A DNA stretch of 64,000 nucleotides from Lucinisca nassula (GCA_963580285.1 OY757024.1:122326045-122390044); one strand, 5' to 3'; positions 20,698 through 31,540 are shown, numbered from the stretch's first letter. A program made the numbers and translations. Notes: generated by a model not told the origin, from the letters alone.

Positions 20698-22839
20698 CTA
20701 GTGCTTTAGCTGAAGTGCACGACCCGCCGGATGCTTTTAGCTTTATGAGTGTTACCATATATGGGTATGGCGACCATTTTGGTCATGTGACCTGGACCTA
20801 AAACGGTTCCCGCAATAAATGCGCCTTATCGTAAGGAGCAAAAATATATCTTATACTTTAGTACTGTATTCTGAATCGTTTGCAGGATAAAATGCATTCT
20901 CATATTTTCCAATACAAAGCATATGTTTGTAAATTTGACCTAGGCACAAAGGTCAAGGTCAACCCAGGGTCACTATTTTAGCAATGTATGATGGGCCTAC
21001 GTCCCAGATGCCATTTATCAAGTTTCGTGGAAATCTGCCTAGTGGTTCTGGAGAAGACTATTTTTGAAGTGTTTTACCATATATGGCTTGGCGGCCATGT
21101 GACCTGGACCCCATGAGCAAATTTTGGTTTCCCCCATCCCATAGAGGCTCCATATGAAATTTGACTTCAATCGGCCCAACGGTTTCCGAGGAGAAGCAGT
21201 TCGAAAATTTTCACATTTTTCGCCTCGGCGAGGCTATACAAAAAGGGAATGTTATATTTCGCAAGTTAATTGGTTAGATCACATTGATATCTATCAGTAT
21301 GCCAAAAATTGTTTAAATATTCCAAGCGGTTAAGTCACTATCACCAATTTTCACAAACGGGTTACGTACGGACAGACAGACAGACCATATATGGCTTGGC
21401 GGCCATTTTGGTCATGTGACCTGGACCCCATGAGCAAATTTTGGTTTCCCCCATCCCATAGAAGCTCCATATGAAATTTGACTTCAATCGGCCCAACGGT
21501 TTTCGAGGAGAAGCAGTTCGAAAATTTTCACATTTTTCGCCTCGGCGAGGCTATACTAAATATAATGCAATATTTCGCAAGTTCATTGTATAGATCTCAT
21601 TGATATCTATCAGTATGCCAAAAATTGTTTAAATATTCCAAGCGATTAAGTCACTATTACCAATTTTCACAAACGTGTTACGGGTTTTTCGCCTCGGCGA
21701 GGCTATACTTAATGGAATGTAATATTTAGCAAGTTCATTGGTTAGAACTCATTGATATCCATCAGTATACCAAAAATTGTTTAAATATTCCAAGCGGTTA
21801 AGTCACTATCACCAATTTTCACAAACGGGTTACGGACGGACAGATAGACAGACCATATATGGCTTGGAGGTCATTTTGGGCATGTGACCTGGACCGCATG
21901 AGCAAATTTTGGTTTCCCCCATCCCATAGAGGCTCCATATGAAATTTGACTTCAATCGGCCCAACGGTTTCCGAGGAGAAGCAGTTCGGAAATGTTCACA
22001 TTTTTCGCCTCGGCGAGGCTATACTAAATGGAATGTAATATTTCGCAAGTTCATTGGTTAGATCTCATTGATATCTATCAGTATGCCAAAAATTGTTTAA
22101 ATATTCCAAGCGGTTTAGTCACTATCACCAATTTTCCCAAACTGGTTACGGATTTTTCGCCTCGGCGAGGCTATACTAAAAGGAATGTAATATTTCGCAA
22201 GTTCGTTGGTTAGATCTTATTGATATCTATCAGAATGCCAAAAATTGTTTAAATCGGCGAGGCTATACTTAATGGAATGTAATATTTAGCAAGTTTATTG
22301 GTTAGAACTCATTGATATCCATCAGTATGCCAAAAATTGTTTAAATATTCCAAGCGGTTTAGTCACTATCACCAATTTTCACAAACGGGTTACGGACGGA
22401 CAGATAGACAGACCATATATGGCTTGGCGGCCATTTTGGTCATGTGACGTGGACCCATGAGCAAATTTTGGTATTCCCCATCCCATAGTGGCTCCATCTG
22501 AAATTTGACTTCAATCGGCCCAACGGTTTCCGAGGAGAAGCAGTTCGAAAATTTTCACATTTTTCGCCTCGGCGAGGCTATACTAAATGGAAAGTAATAT
22601 TTCGCAAGTTCATTGGTTAGATCTTATTGATATCTATCAGTATGCCAAAAATTGTTAAGATATTCCAAGCGGTTAAGTCACTATCACCAATTTTCACAAA
22701 CGGGTTACGGACGGACAGACAGGCTGACAGACTGACAGAATGACCGATTGACCGATTGACAGAATGACACGGTGATTTTAGGGCACTCTTAGAAAAGCAA
22801 CCGACTTCAGGCGGTCGCTTTTTCTGCGGGTCGTGCAAT
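20698..22839 (+). mobile_element. Helentron-like non-autonomous element with tandem core, copy 1
   Basis: The 5' end reads CTAGTGCTTTAGCTGAAG and then TGCACGACCCGC; the 3' end reads a hairpin ('ACCGACTTCAGGCGGTCGC'), then GCGGGTCGTGCAAT. TGCACGACCCGC and GCGGGTCGTGCA are 12-bp inverted repeats placed asymmetrically from the ends. Between them are about four 'CATATATGGCTTGGCGGCC' units (21078, 21385, 21853, 22413), each about 310 bp, plus partial units. It splits the PLE without an obvious target duplication: flanks '...ATTAAA' and 'CCCAGTGG...' match 'CTAAACCCAAGG' in the uninterrupted relative. No Rep/helicase ORF is present. Classification is inferred. Confidence 0.75.
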
Positions 22840-23116
22840 CCCAGTGGAAAAGGGGTCTGTAAAAATTTAATCCATTTCAGTTCAGCTTCATGTCTTTTGA
22901 TTATTTTGAATCTAGATGTAGAATTTGCATCGTAATAAGGTTTTTCCACTGGTTGTATAACAATGTTATTTACAGAATGACCTCTACGTCGAAAGTGTCG
23001 GTACAAGAAAGTGTCAGTTTTCTTTGGCTTACTCATTCTACGATAATGCTCGTTCAATCTAGTTTTAAGCATGCGGTTAGTTTGACCGACGTACTGCATA
23101 TTACATTTTTTATTTT
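22840..23116 (-). pseudogene. GIY-YIG endonuclease part of the PLE (copy C)
   Basis: The minus-strand frame from about 23116 reads 'KKCNMQYVGQTNRMLKTRLN', then 'EHYRRM', 'HEAELKWIKFLQTPFPLG'. This has the YVG half of the GIY-YIG motif, the conserved Arg in 'LKTR' and the conserved Glu in the 'HEAELKWI' block. The GIY half is lost: sequence upstream of about 23117 belongs to a MITE remnant. The downstream frame is cut at 'PLG' by the Helentron-like insertion. The endonuclease precedes the RT in the element's reading direction, the permuted order described for Naiad-type PLEs; classical Penelope has it at the C-terminus. Confidence 0.85.
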
Positions 23117-23184
23117 CCGGCGAAAATCTTCATTTTCCGGCGATAGAGGTGGCAATGTATTTGTATAGGCGTGTTTTCGTAATG
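23102..23184. mobile_element. Remnant of FB-family MITE (3' end only)
   Basis: 'TTTTCCGGCGATAGAGGTGG', 'GTATAGGCGTGTTTTCGTAATG' matches the right ends of the FB copies at 26196-26452 and 38414-38625. The central hairpins are absent. It overlaps by a few bases the place where the PLE endonuclease is truncated. Confidence 0.6.
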
Positions 23185-23619
23185 TTAAAAACCCAACCAC
23201 TTATAATTGTGTGAAATAAATGAATGAATAAATAAATAAATAACACCTTGGACAGTATTGTGACTGCAGAATGTACATATATCTGATTAGTCTGCACGCA
23301 TGCGCAGGATGATCTGAGTCTTTCCTAATCGAAAAACGACATGCAAACATGGACCAACATAAGCATCCATTCATTACGGCAAAGTTATCACTTTTATCTC
23401 TTTGTATGTCGATGGTAGGTCGGTGACTGTAGAAAGTCTGCTCAAACAATTATGATCAGCCTGCACCTCTCGTTGTGATCAGCGTAATTGCTGTTCAAAG
23501 GAGCCCTCTATGGCTTCACTGATATTTATAACGGAAAGAGCGAAGATAGCAATAGTACAGGCTGATCTCTGATATGCAATATTACAATGCAAAGCGTTGA
23601 AATGGTGAGAAAAAAATCG
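23185..23619. other. Unassigned; hairpin-repeat traces
   Basis: 'ATGATCTGAGTCTTTCC' at 23310 and 'AATTATGATCAGCCTGCACC' at 23449 resemble arms of the small hairpin repeats seen near 34020 and 43560. I see no coding signal. Confidence 0.3.
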
Positions 23620-25385
23620 GGCCGAAACGACCCGGCTGACCGCCCCTTAATAAACGAGGAGGGAACGGGGTTGTTGAATCAGACACTGAAAGGGCAAAGG
23701 AACTTGTTGGTCGATTCAATGATGCGTTTAATAAAGCTGAGTTCACATAGGTTCCATTGACTGGAAGACCGGCCCCATTCATGGATAATCTTGTTGTGTC
23801 AGCTACAGGAGTGATCAAGTTACTTCAATGCTTAAACCCCAGTAAAGCCTAAGGACCTGATGAGTTTCATCCTAGAGTCCTGAAGGAACTAACAAATGAG
23901 TTAGGTCCAGTTTTTGCACACCTGTTTCAACAGTCCCATGATACGGGTGAAATGCCCAAAGAATGGCTCCTAGCAAGCATTTGTTCACTCTTCAAAAAAG
24001 GTGATAGGGCTCTTGCCCGTAATTACCGCCCTGTGTCTCTGACTTGTGTTCTGTGTAAATTGCTTGAACATATAGTCCGTTCAAACATCATGGCCCACTT
24101 GGATGAACATAAACTTTTGTCAGACAGACCACATGCATTTCGGAAAAGACATTGTTGTGAAACTCAGCTCAGTTATTAATGACTGGGCAAAAATCTTGGA
24201 CAAAGTGGGGAAATGTTGCCACATTTATTCTTGACTTCGAGAAGGCTTTTGACATCCCACCTCATTAGCTAATTAAATCTATGTTATTTGGTTACGGAAT
24301 GTGGGGAGACTCTCAAATGGATAGATTCCTTTCTTTGCTACAGAAAACAGCGCGTTGTTGTTAATGGTGAATCTTCGGAGTGGGCCCCAGTTTTGTCTGG
24401 AGTCCCAAAAAGGACTATTCTTGGTCCACAATTGTCCTCCTGTACATCAATGATATTTCCACTGACACTGACTCAGAAATAAGACTGTTCACAGACGACT
24501 GTGTTTGCTACCAAGAAATAAAGAGATACAGATGACTCACTGAAACCTCATAATGACATAGAAGGATTAGGCTGATGGGCCCGAAAATGGGGCATGCGAT
24601 TTCAGCCAGTTAAATGCAACATTATGCAGATAACTAGGAAGAGATCTAATAAAATTAAGGCTACTTACCCCTTAGAGGGAACGGTCCTGGAGAATCTGGT
24701 CTCCATTAAATAGCTTGGTGTGACACTCACACACAATTTGAGATAGAATACTCATATTAGCAACATGTGTACTAAGGCAAATAGAAGACTTGGTTTCCTG
24801 AGGCGAAACCTTCATCACTGCCCACAGGATGTAAAAGAAGCAGCATGTATATATAAAGGTCTATTTATATTGGAATATGGTAGTTGTATCTGGGACCCCA
24901 GTGGAGTGGTCCTTAGCGAAGAAATTGAAAAGGTTAAGAATATAGCTGCTAGATTTGTAACAGGCAATTACTGATTTGAACCTGGGAGCATGACTGAAAT
25001 ACTTGGAAAATGAAAATTGGAGTCTCTCAAGAAAAGGAGGGAAGACAGTAGGCTCATCCTTTAAGTCAAAGGTCTAAAGGGTGCTGCCAGCGTTCCAACA
25101 GATGGCCTTGTCCCCCACAGCCAGGCACTGTAGTGTAGAAATCACCATTCATTGGAGTTTCAGACCCTTACTGCAAGAACTGACATTTATAAAGAATCTG
25201 ACATTCCCAGAACCATTAGAGATTAGAATGCCCTTCCCGATTCGATTATTTCGACAGCTGAAGATGCTGGTGACTCTGTAACTACTAAGTTTACCTCTTT
25301 GGTTAGATCTATGGACTAACTTCCCATATCACAGGTCCTGGTGTATGAATGTCATTTGACGTGTCACCAGTAACAATTCTGATTC
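23620..25385 (+). mobile_element. CR1/Jockey-like LINE copy (+), RT to 3' end
   Basis: The copy begins near the start of the RT-linked region ('PSKA*GPDEFHPRVLKELTN') and ends with the 3' signature 'GTCATTTGACGTGTCACC' and 'ATTCTGATTCTGAT' at about 25385. It defines the uninterrupted order of the LINE that is split at 5187-6398 in the minus copy. The sequence holds several stops and frame changes, so it is a relic. Confidence 0.88.
23850..24974 (+). pseudogene. LINE reverse transcriptase, several frame breaks
   Basis: Blocks in order: 'KEWLLASICSLFKKGDRALA', 'NYRPVSLTCVLCKLLEHIV', 'LDEHKLLSDRPHAF', then after a frame break 'ILDFEKAFD', 'LSGVPKRTILGPQ' (normally GVPQGTxLGP), a shifted 'YINDIS', and 'RLFTDDCVCY', where the family has FADDC. 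'ANRRLGFLRRNL' and 'LEYGSCIWDP' mark the C-terminal region. The GVPQG box is damaged and frames change at least three times. The fragment acts as evidence of family identity only. Confidence 0.85.
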
Positions 25386-25721
25386 TGATACTCCAACACC
25401 CTCACTCGACTATTATGTGGAGATGCATGCGCAGGTGCAAGAAAAAAAAAAGAAAAAGTGATAGAGATAAAAACTGTGAAATGTGAGAAAGAAAACGTGA
25501 AATAGGAGTGTTAGTAGGGATGAGTCTTAAAAACATGATAAAAACAGTTAACAGTATTTCTAGCTTATAAATGAAGGCGGTCATCTGGGTCCTTCTCGAT
25601 TGTCACATGACTTTCTGCATAGCAACCATATCCGGAGGTGAAAAGCTACGCCGTGTTGGGTTACCCTTTAATTGTATACGAACGATATTCACACGTAAAA
25701 TTCGGAGAGACTGAAAGGAAA

Positions 25722-25871
25722 ATGTCTAAAATATGCAGTGCATGCGGTTGTATAAATTACCATCTACAACAGGATAAACAGTTGTCCTTCTACAAGTTTC
25801 CGAATCGGGAGAAATATCCTGACAGACGATCGAAGTGGATCAGGGCCTGCAATCGCTTCCTTATATATAGT
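25722..25871 (+). CDS. THAP-type zinc-finger N-terminus (partial gene or first exon)
   Basis: From the ATG at 25722 the frame reads 'MSKICSACGCINYHLQQDKQ', then 'LSFYKFP' and 'RRSKWIRACNR'. This matches the first half of a THAP domain: C-x2-4-C, the 'xSFxxFP' strand and the tryptophan helix 'WIxAxxR'. The second half (C-x2-H and the AVPxxF end) is missing; 40 residues later the frame enters a dispersed hairpin repeat. THAP domains bind DNA in host regulators and in P-element-type transposases, so either origin is possible. No consensus donor site is visible after 'ACNR'. It lies on the + strand inside the 14-3-3 intron. The frame is open from 25638, but the ATG at 25722 fits the usual THAP start. 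Confidence 0.65.
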
Positions 25872-25879
25872 CGGAGACC

Positions 25880-25990
25880 ATTTCAAAATTTAGGGGTGAA
25901 CTTTATGCAAATAGTGGAGGCCCTGATCAGGCGTCGCGTTCTGCGGCGTCTGATCTGGGCCTGTACTGTTTGCCAGGGTACAATACATAC
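25880..25990. repeat. Small hairpin repeat
   Basis: 'GGCCCTGATCAGGCGTC' and 'GGCGTCTGATCTGGGCC' form an inverted pair, followed by 'TGTACTGTTTGCC'. The arrangement parallels the 43540-43640 hairpin and the cores of the TTAA MITEs at 35928 and 42321. Confidence 0.6.
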
Positions 25991-26195
25991 AAACATAGAT
26001 CGATTGACAAAATCTTGAATTCGTCTGATTTATCTGATAAATTTAAGATTTTGTCAATATGTTTGTTTGTTTGTTTGTTTTGGAGTTTAACAGCTCAGTC
26101 AACATTAATAAAGTAATTTTCGAATTAATCAAATTGCATCAATATGTCCATTAAATCTACACGAAGACTAGAGTTCGTTCTAGCCTGATCTAAAA

Positions 26196-26452
26196 CTATC
26201 ACGAAAACACGCCTATATAGTTTTGACCCCCTCGAACCCCACTTTTATATAGAAAAACGGGTTTACAGGGGTAGACCTTATTTTTCTTATTTCTGCTCTA
26301 AAATATATAGTGTGATGAGGCGGTTCTAACGAGTACCCACAATCTATATTTTGAGCAGAAATAAGAAAAAATATCACAATTTTTCATCTTAACATTTTCA
26401 TTTTTTCGGCGATAAAGGTTACAATGTATTGGTATATGCGTGTTTTCTTAAT
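26196..26452. mobile_element. Foldback MITE of family FB, 'ACACGCC' subfamily
   Basis: It begins CTATCACGAAAACACGCC and ends 'GTATATGCGTGTTTTCTTAA', giving terminal inverted repeats around AAAACACGC. Inside are the 'CCCACTTTTATATAGAAAAA' stem and half of the central hairpin ('GAGGCGGTTCTAACGAGTAC'); the other arm is deleted. Confidence 0.75.
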
Positions 26453-26672
26453 TAATTGTTTTTTTTCTGGTCATCTTAACATGAATAAAAGTACTTTTAC
26501 CCGGTGTGCCCACAAGATAACTGTAAATATCTGGATACTGGACTTCAGGCCAACTGGTTGGATCATTTTTCCACCTGTCCGCAGGTAATTCATAAGGTAC
26601 AGTCCTTAGTTTCTGGATATAATGACCATGACTAGCACTGACAAGTGTTTTTATGTAGCCAAAAGCCTTTTT

Positions 26673-27825
26673 AGCTCACCTGTCACGTCGTAACAAGGTG
26701 AGCTTTTGTGACCACTTTTCGTCCGTCGTCAATGCGTGCGCAAGTGCGTGCGTGTGTCCGTAAACAATTTCTTCAAATGACATCTCCTCCTAAACCAATT
26801 ATCGGACTTTGACCAAACTTCACAAGAACCAACCTTAGGTGGACCCCTTTCAAAGTTGTTCAAATGGCTCTGGTCCGTTGAACATCTAGGTCACAGGAGC
26901 TAAAATAGATTTTTTAATGAAAACTTAGAAAAAATCTTCTTCTCTGAAACCGCTAGGCCCAGGTCTTTGATATTTGGTATGGAGCTTCATCTAGTGGACC
27001 TCTACCAAGATTGTTCAAATTATAGCCCTGGGCCAAAATTGCCCTCGCGCCTTGACCCACCGGTTTACATAGACTTATATAGGGAAAACCTTTATAAAAT
27101 CTTCTTGTCTGCAACCAGATGGTCCAGGGGTTTGATATTTGGTGTGAAGTTGTATCTAGTGGACCACTACCAAGATTGTTCAAATTATAGCGCCCCCGCG
27201 CCTAGGCTCACCGGTTTTACATAGACTTGTATAGGGAAAACCTTTGAAAGTCTTCTTTGAAACCGCAAGGCCCATGTCTTTGATATTTGTAATGAAGCTT
27301 CATCGGGTGGACCTCTACCAAGATTATTCAAATTATAGCCCTGGGGCCAAAAATGCCCCCGAGCCAGGTCCCACCAGTTCTACATAGACTTATTTAGGGA
27401 AAACGTTTAAAAATCTTCTTGACTGAAACAGACTGCACAGATATGTGATATGAATTTGTATCTAGCGGACCTCTACCAAGATTGTTCACATTATAGGCCT
27501 TGGGCAAAAAAAAATGCCCCCGCCAGGGCCAACCGGTTGTTTTTAACATAGACTTATATAGGAAAAACCTTTGAAAATCTTCTTCTCTGGAACTGCAAGG
27601 TTCAGGTCTTTGATATTTGTAATGAAGCTGCATCTAGTGGACCTCTACCAAGATTGTTCAAATAATAGCCCTGGGGCCAAAAATGCCCCCGTACCAGGGC
27701 ACACCAGTTTGTCTGAAACCAGGTGGCCCATTTATCTGCAATTTGGCATGAAGTTGTATCTAGTGGGCATCTAAAAGGTTGTTCAAATTATAGCCCTGGG
27801 GGCAAAAATGCCCCGGCGACAGGGG
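26673..27825 (+). repeat. Satellite-bearing element with ~165-bp units, copy 1
   Basis: The left end is 'TTTTTAGCTCACCTGTCACG' and then 'CGTCCGTCGTC'. The core repeats 'GTCTTTGATATTTGGTATG', 'GACCTCTACCAAGATTG' and 'AATTATAGCCCTGGG' every 148-167 bp (26957, 27122, 27270, 27433, 27600). A PLE tail interrupts it at 27826, and array-like sequence resumes at 28087. Further copies are at 43705-45264 and 45415-46400. Confidence 0.8.
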
Positions 27826-28086
27826 GCTGACCGTTCCAAGGCGGTTCTTCTGTCGCGGTTTATTTTTGTTATGGTTTGTCTTTGGGTGTTTGTCCCGCTT
27901 ATATTATTTTATTTTGGATAGCCTATTGGCCATTTTGTGGGAAAGTAACAGTCATTTTGGCTTTCTGCTATTGGTTTTTCCATTGGGGTCTATTGTTACG
28001 TGTTTGTGTTTCTTTCCCTGTATTGTCTCTCATGGGAGCTGTGGGTTAATTGTATCGATTCCTGATCATTGCCTCCACTTCCATTT
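27826..28086 (+). mobile_element. PLE 3'-tail fragment in the 165-bp array
   Basis: Reads from 'CTGACCGTTCCAAGGCGG' to 'GATTCCTGATCATTGCCTCC', that is, only the last ~260 bp of the element. The array continues on both sides ('GCCCCGGCGACAGGGG' before, 'TTTTACATAGGGAAAACC' after). Confidence 0.85.
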
Positions 28087-28159
28087 TACATAGGGAAAAC
28101 CTTTTAAAAGCTTCCTGCCTGGAAACAGAAGGCCCTGGTCTTTGATGTTTGGTATGAAA

Positions 28160-29130
28160 AGTAGACGTAAAGGCATACTGCTTCTGGGATGTTTGTCCGT
28201 CCATTCGTCCGTGTGTACGTCCGTTACACTTTATGATGCATAACATTACTTTTGAACCGTGTAAGCTAGGATTTTGAAATTTCATATATGGATTACTCAT
28301 GGTAAATTAGGGGACGCGTATTTTTTTATCATCCGGAATGTGCCCCTTTCAAGAGCTATTGCCCTTTGAAATTTTTTGATAAAATCTTATCAGCAAAATA
28401 TGTCAAAAACTATAATAGCTACAGCCTTGAAAGTTGGTGAATACGAAAACTACTTAATGAGTTATGGCCCTTTGTCACTTTGGGTATTTTTACATTGTTC
28501 CTATATATGCTTTGTGATGCATAGCATAACTTTAGAACCGTATATGCTAGGGTTTTGAAATTTCAAATATTGACTCCTCATGGAAAATTAGGGGACGAGT
28601 AGTTTTTTCTCATCCGGATTGTGCCCCTTTCAAGAGTTATTGCCCTTTGATTTTTTTTATAAAATCTTGTCAGCCAAATATCTAGAAATCTATAAGAGCT
28701 ACAGCCTTGAAAGTTGGTGAATAGATTGGTGGTGATGAGTAGATGGCCAGATCAAATTTTATTGAATTCTGAAAAATACTTCATGAGTTATGGCCTTTGT
28801 CAATTTGGGTATTTGTACATTGTACCTATATATGCTTTGTTATGCATAGCATAACTTAAGAACCGTGTATGCTAGGGTTTTGAAATTTCATATATGGATT
28901 CCTCGTGGAAAATAAGGGGACGCGAATGTTTTGTCTCATCCGGATTGTGCCCCTTTCAAGAGTTATTGCCCTTTGAATTTTTTATAACTATAAGAGCTAC
29001 AGCCTTGAAAGTTGGTGACTAGTTTGGTGGTGATGATTAGATGACCTAATAACAAATTTTACTAAAATCCGAAAAATACTTCATGAGTTATGACCCTTTG
29101 TCACTTTGGGAGTTTGTCCATTGTGAACTT
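28160..29130. repeat. Tandem repeat, ~280-325-bp units
   Basis: 'GAACCGTGTAAGCTAGG' and its relatives occur at 28254, 28534 and 28861; 'TGTGCCCCTTTCAAGAG' recurs at the matching offsets. The array is preceded by 'GTTTGTCCGTCCATTCGTCC'. No coding signal was found. Confidence 0.75.
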
Positions 29131-29154
29131 AGTACATTGTGAAAAGCAGAACTT

Positions 29155-29290
29155 ATGAGCCGTGTGGCAGTGTAGTGGATAGAGTGCTGGACAACAATGA
29201 ATCTGAAGGGCGTAAGTTTAATGCTCGGTGGAGGGACTGGATTTTTGTTTCTTCTTTTCTTTTTGTCTTCATAAACACACATAAACAGTT
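29155..29290 (+). mobile_element. Possible decayed tRNA-derived SINE head
   Basis: 'GTGTGGCAGTGTAGTGGATAG' resembles an A box, and 'AAGTTTAATGCTCGG' about 40 bp later is a poor B box. A T-rich tract follows. Too degraded for a firm call. Confidence 0.3.
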
Positions 29291-29351
29291 ATTATGCCCC
29301 TCGCAAAACAAAGTTGTTAGGGGGTTGGGATATTTATGGGGATATTTGTCC

Positions 29352-29870
29352 TGCACATATACATACATACATACATACATACATACATACATACATACAT
29401 ACATACATACATACATACATACATACATACATACATACATGCATGCATGCATGCATGCATGCATACATACATACATACATACATACATACAAACATACAA
29501 TCAAGCACTTACGCAAACACGCATGCACACACACACACATACACATACACACACACACTCATGCATGCATGCAGACTTACGCATGTATGCATATATGCAA
29601 AAACATGCACTCATGCAAAAATGTACACATGCATACATGCACACAAACACAAACACATACACACACACACATGCATGCATGCAGACTTACAAATGTATGC
29701 ATGCATGCAAAAACATGCAATCATGCACAAAATGTACACATGCATGCATGCACATACACACATGGATGCACACACATGCATGCATGCACACTCATGCGTG
29801 CATGTACACACGCATGCACTCACACATTCATACATGAACACACAAACATACATGCCTGCCCAGACACCCA
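29352..29870. repeat. (ACAT)n microsatellite and degenerate CATGCA/ACAC tract
   Basis: Nearly pure ACAT runs over 29355-29440, turns to GCAT at 29437-29462, back to ACAT to 29500, then into a degenerate mix of CATGCATG and CACA to about 29870. Every reading frame is open over long stretches in both directions, so the long 'HTYIHTYI'- and 'MYVCMYVC'-type frames are artefacts of the repeat. Confidence 0.95.
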
Positions 29871-30365
29871 CGCCCACATGCATTTGGTTATGACCCTTGG
29901 AAAATTGGGCATTTAGTGGCAAGCAAATGGTTAGGGGCATTGTGTTTTACAAACACAATGTCTAGTTTTATTTTGTTTTCATCCCTAAGAAACAACCAAT
30001 TAACTCAGTTTGTGATAACCTTACAAAAATTCTCAATAGTACAAAAGAGCACAAACTACAGTCAAACCTTCACTAATGGTCACCTCTGTTAAGCAGCCAC
30101 CTCTCTTCAGCAGCCACACTAATTCCTCCCATAGCATTTTACTATATATTTTACCTTTGCTCAGCAGCCACCTCTCTCCTTCAGCCAACAGCCATCTTAT
30201 CAAATCTAAATTACCCCTATTAAACAGCCAGAGTTAACTCAATAGCAAAAAAAATCAGATGTAAAAATAGAAATTTCTCTTCTGGTGTATTTATTTATTT
30301 CAAAATTTATTTTTCCCATAATTACCATTGCGATATCTGTATTATAAACAAGTAAAAAAGAAACA
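29871..30365. other. Unassigned
   Basis: 'CAGCCACCTCTCTTCAGCAG' and related phrases at 30080-30230 recur in the style of a short degenerate repeat. I recognise nothing else. Confidence 0.35.
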
Positions 30366-30369
30366 TAAA

Positions 30370-31420
30370 TGATGGAGAGGTTTCAGACCAAGCCGTAAAC
30401 AATTTTATAGAACATAGTAAAACGGGCATCAAACCGTCTCTGCTCAAGGGGCCGCCAACCCAGGGCATGTAGCATTTCTGTCACACTGTCATATGTGGAG
30501 TAATTGGATTTTACCCAGCGTGCATATCGTCTCTGGATCATTTCCACTTTATCCGAGTTCAATTTTGTAGGCGGACAGCACAAAGTTAAGGCATATTCCA
30601 ACTATGGACGAACGAAAGTCTTATTAGCTAACACAGAGCATGTAGAATTTCTGTCACACTGTCATATGTGGAGTAATTGGATTTTATCCAGCGTGCATAT
30701 TGTCTCTGGATCATTTCCACTTTATCCGAGTTCCATGTTGTAGGCGAACAACACAAAGTTGAGGCATATTCCAACTATGGGCGAACGAAAGTCTTATTAG
30801 CTAGCTCTCTGACAGACTGGTTTGCTGTATTAACATCTCTTTTAATGAACCCCAGGGTTTTGTATGCATTCGAGGTAACATTGCTTATGTGGGTGTTTCA
30901 GGTGAGGTCTCATCACGTGAACAAGTCCGTGAAATAAAGACCCCCCTAAACCCCACTTTATATAGAGAAAACTGGGGTTTACGGGGGTAAACATTATTTT
31001 CCTTATTACTGCTCCAAGACATAGGTTGTGGGTACTCGTTAGAACCGCCTCAATGAGGCGGTTCTAACGAGCACCCACATCCTATGTTTTGAGTATTTAT
31101 AAGAAAAATATGAAGGATTTTCATCAGGAAAGTAGCCAATTTGGAGATATGAAAAATGCACTATGTCGTACGGGCGAGTTATCGTAATGTTTACTGATAT
31201 GTACACCATGGTATTTAGCACTATGTACCGACTCTAGGATCTGACCATGTAACCATACTGAGAAAGGATGGGCCTTCTGGATTTATTGATGTGGAGAACC
31301 TGGCATTTGTTTGGGTTAAACTCCATGTCACAGGTCCGTTACCATATTTCTAACTTGTCTTAATCAGACTTGGACATATTTGCGTCACCTAATCTATAAA
31401 TCCAATCCCGACCCCATCAC
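30370..31420 (-). mobile_element. LINE 3' end (second CR1-like family), split by a MITE
   Basis: The minus-strand reading gives 'QILESVHSAKYHGVHIS' (31.2 kb), then beyond the MITE 'NTHISNVTSNAYKTLGFIKR' (30.9 kb), 'RELANKTFVRP', 'LEYA' and 'VEMIQRRYARWVKSNYSTYD'. This is the C-terminal region that follows the RT in CR1/Jockey LINEs. It contains a direct duplication of 173 bp: 'CATGTAGxATTTCTGTCACA' at 30466 and 30639. The frame has stops, so it is a relic. Confidence 0.82.
30911..31189 (+). mobile_element. 279-bp foldback MITE (family FB) inside a LINE
   Basis: The ends are CATCACGTGAACAAGTCCGTG and (reverse) CATTACGATAAC. Two hairpins are intact: 'CCCCACTTTATATAGAGAAA...GGGG' and 'ACTCGTTAGAACCGCC' with its mirror. 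It interrupts the LINE codons for 'HIS-K-DLT-NTHIS'. The rebuilt empty site suggests that a single T was duplicated. Confidence 0.88.
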
Positions 31421-31486
31421 AGGAGCTTGAACTTGTTTTGCCTTTATTTTTTCATAATCTTGTTTTACGAAATCGAAGGACGGGCA

Positions 31487-31540
31487 CTTCAGAATCAGAA
31501 TTATTGTTACTGGTGACACGTCAAATGACATTCATACACT
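31487..31540 (-). mobile_element. Solo LINE 3' tail
   Basis: This holds 'TGTTACTGGTGACACGTC' and 'AAATGACATTCATACA', the last ~50 bp of the LINE family at 23620-25385, in reverse orientation. Confidence 0.7.

Noticed and set aside
23201..23449. Minus-strand 82-residue frame
   Set aside because: No domain, AT-rich end with AATAAATA repeats, overlaps hairpin-repeat traces.
29139..29940. Long open frames on both strands (HTYI..., MYVC...)
   Set aside because: They are translations of the ACAT/CATG microsatellite, which has no stops in any frame.
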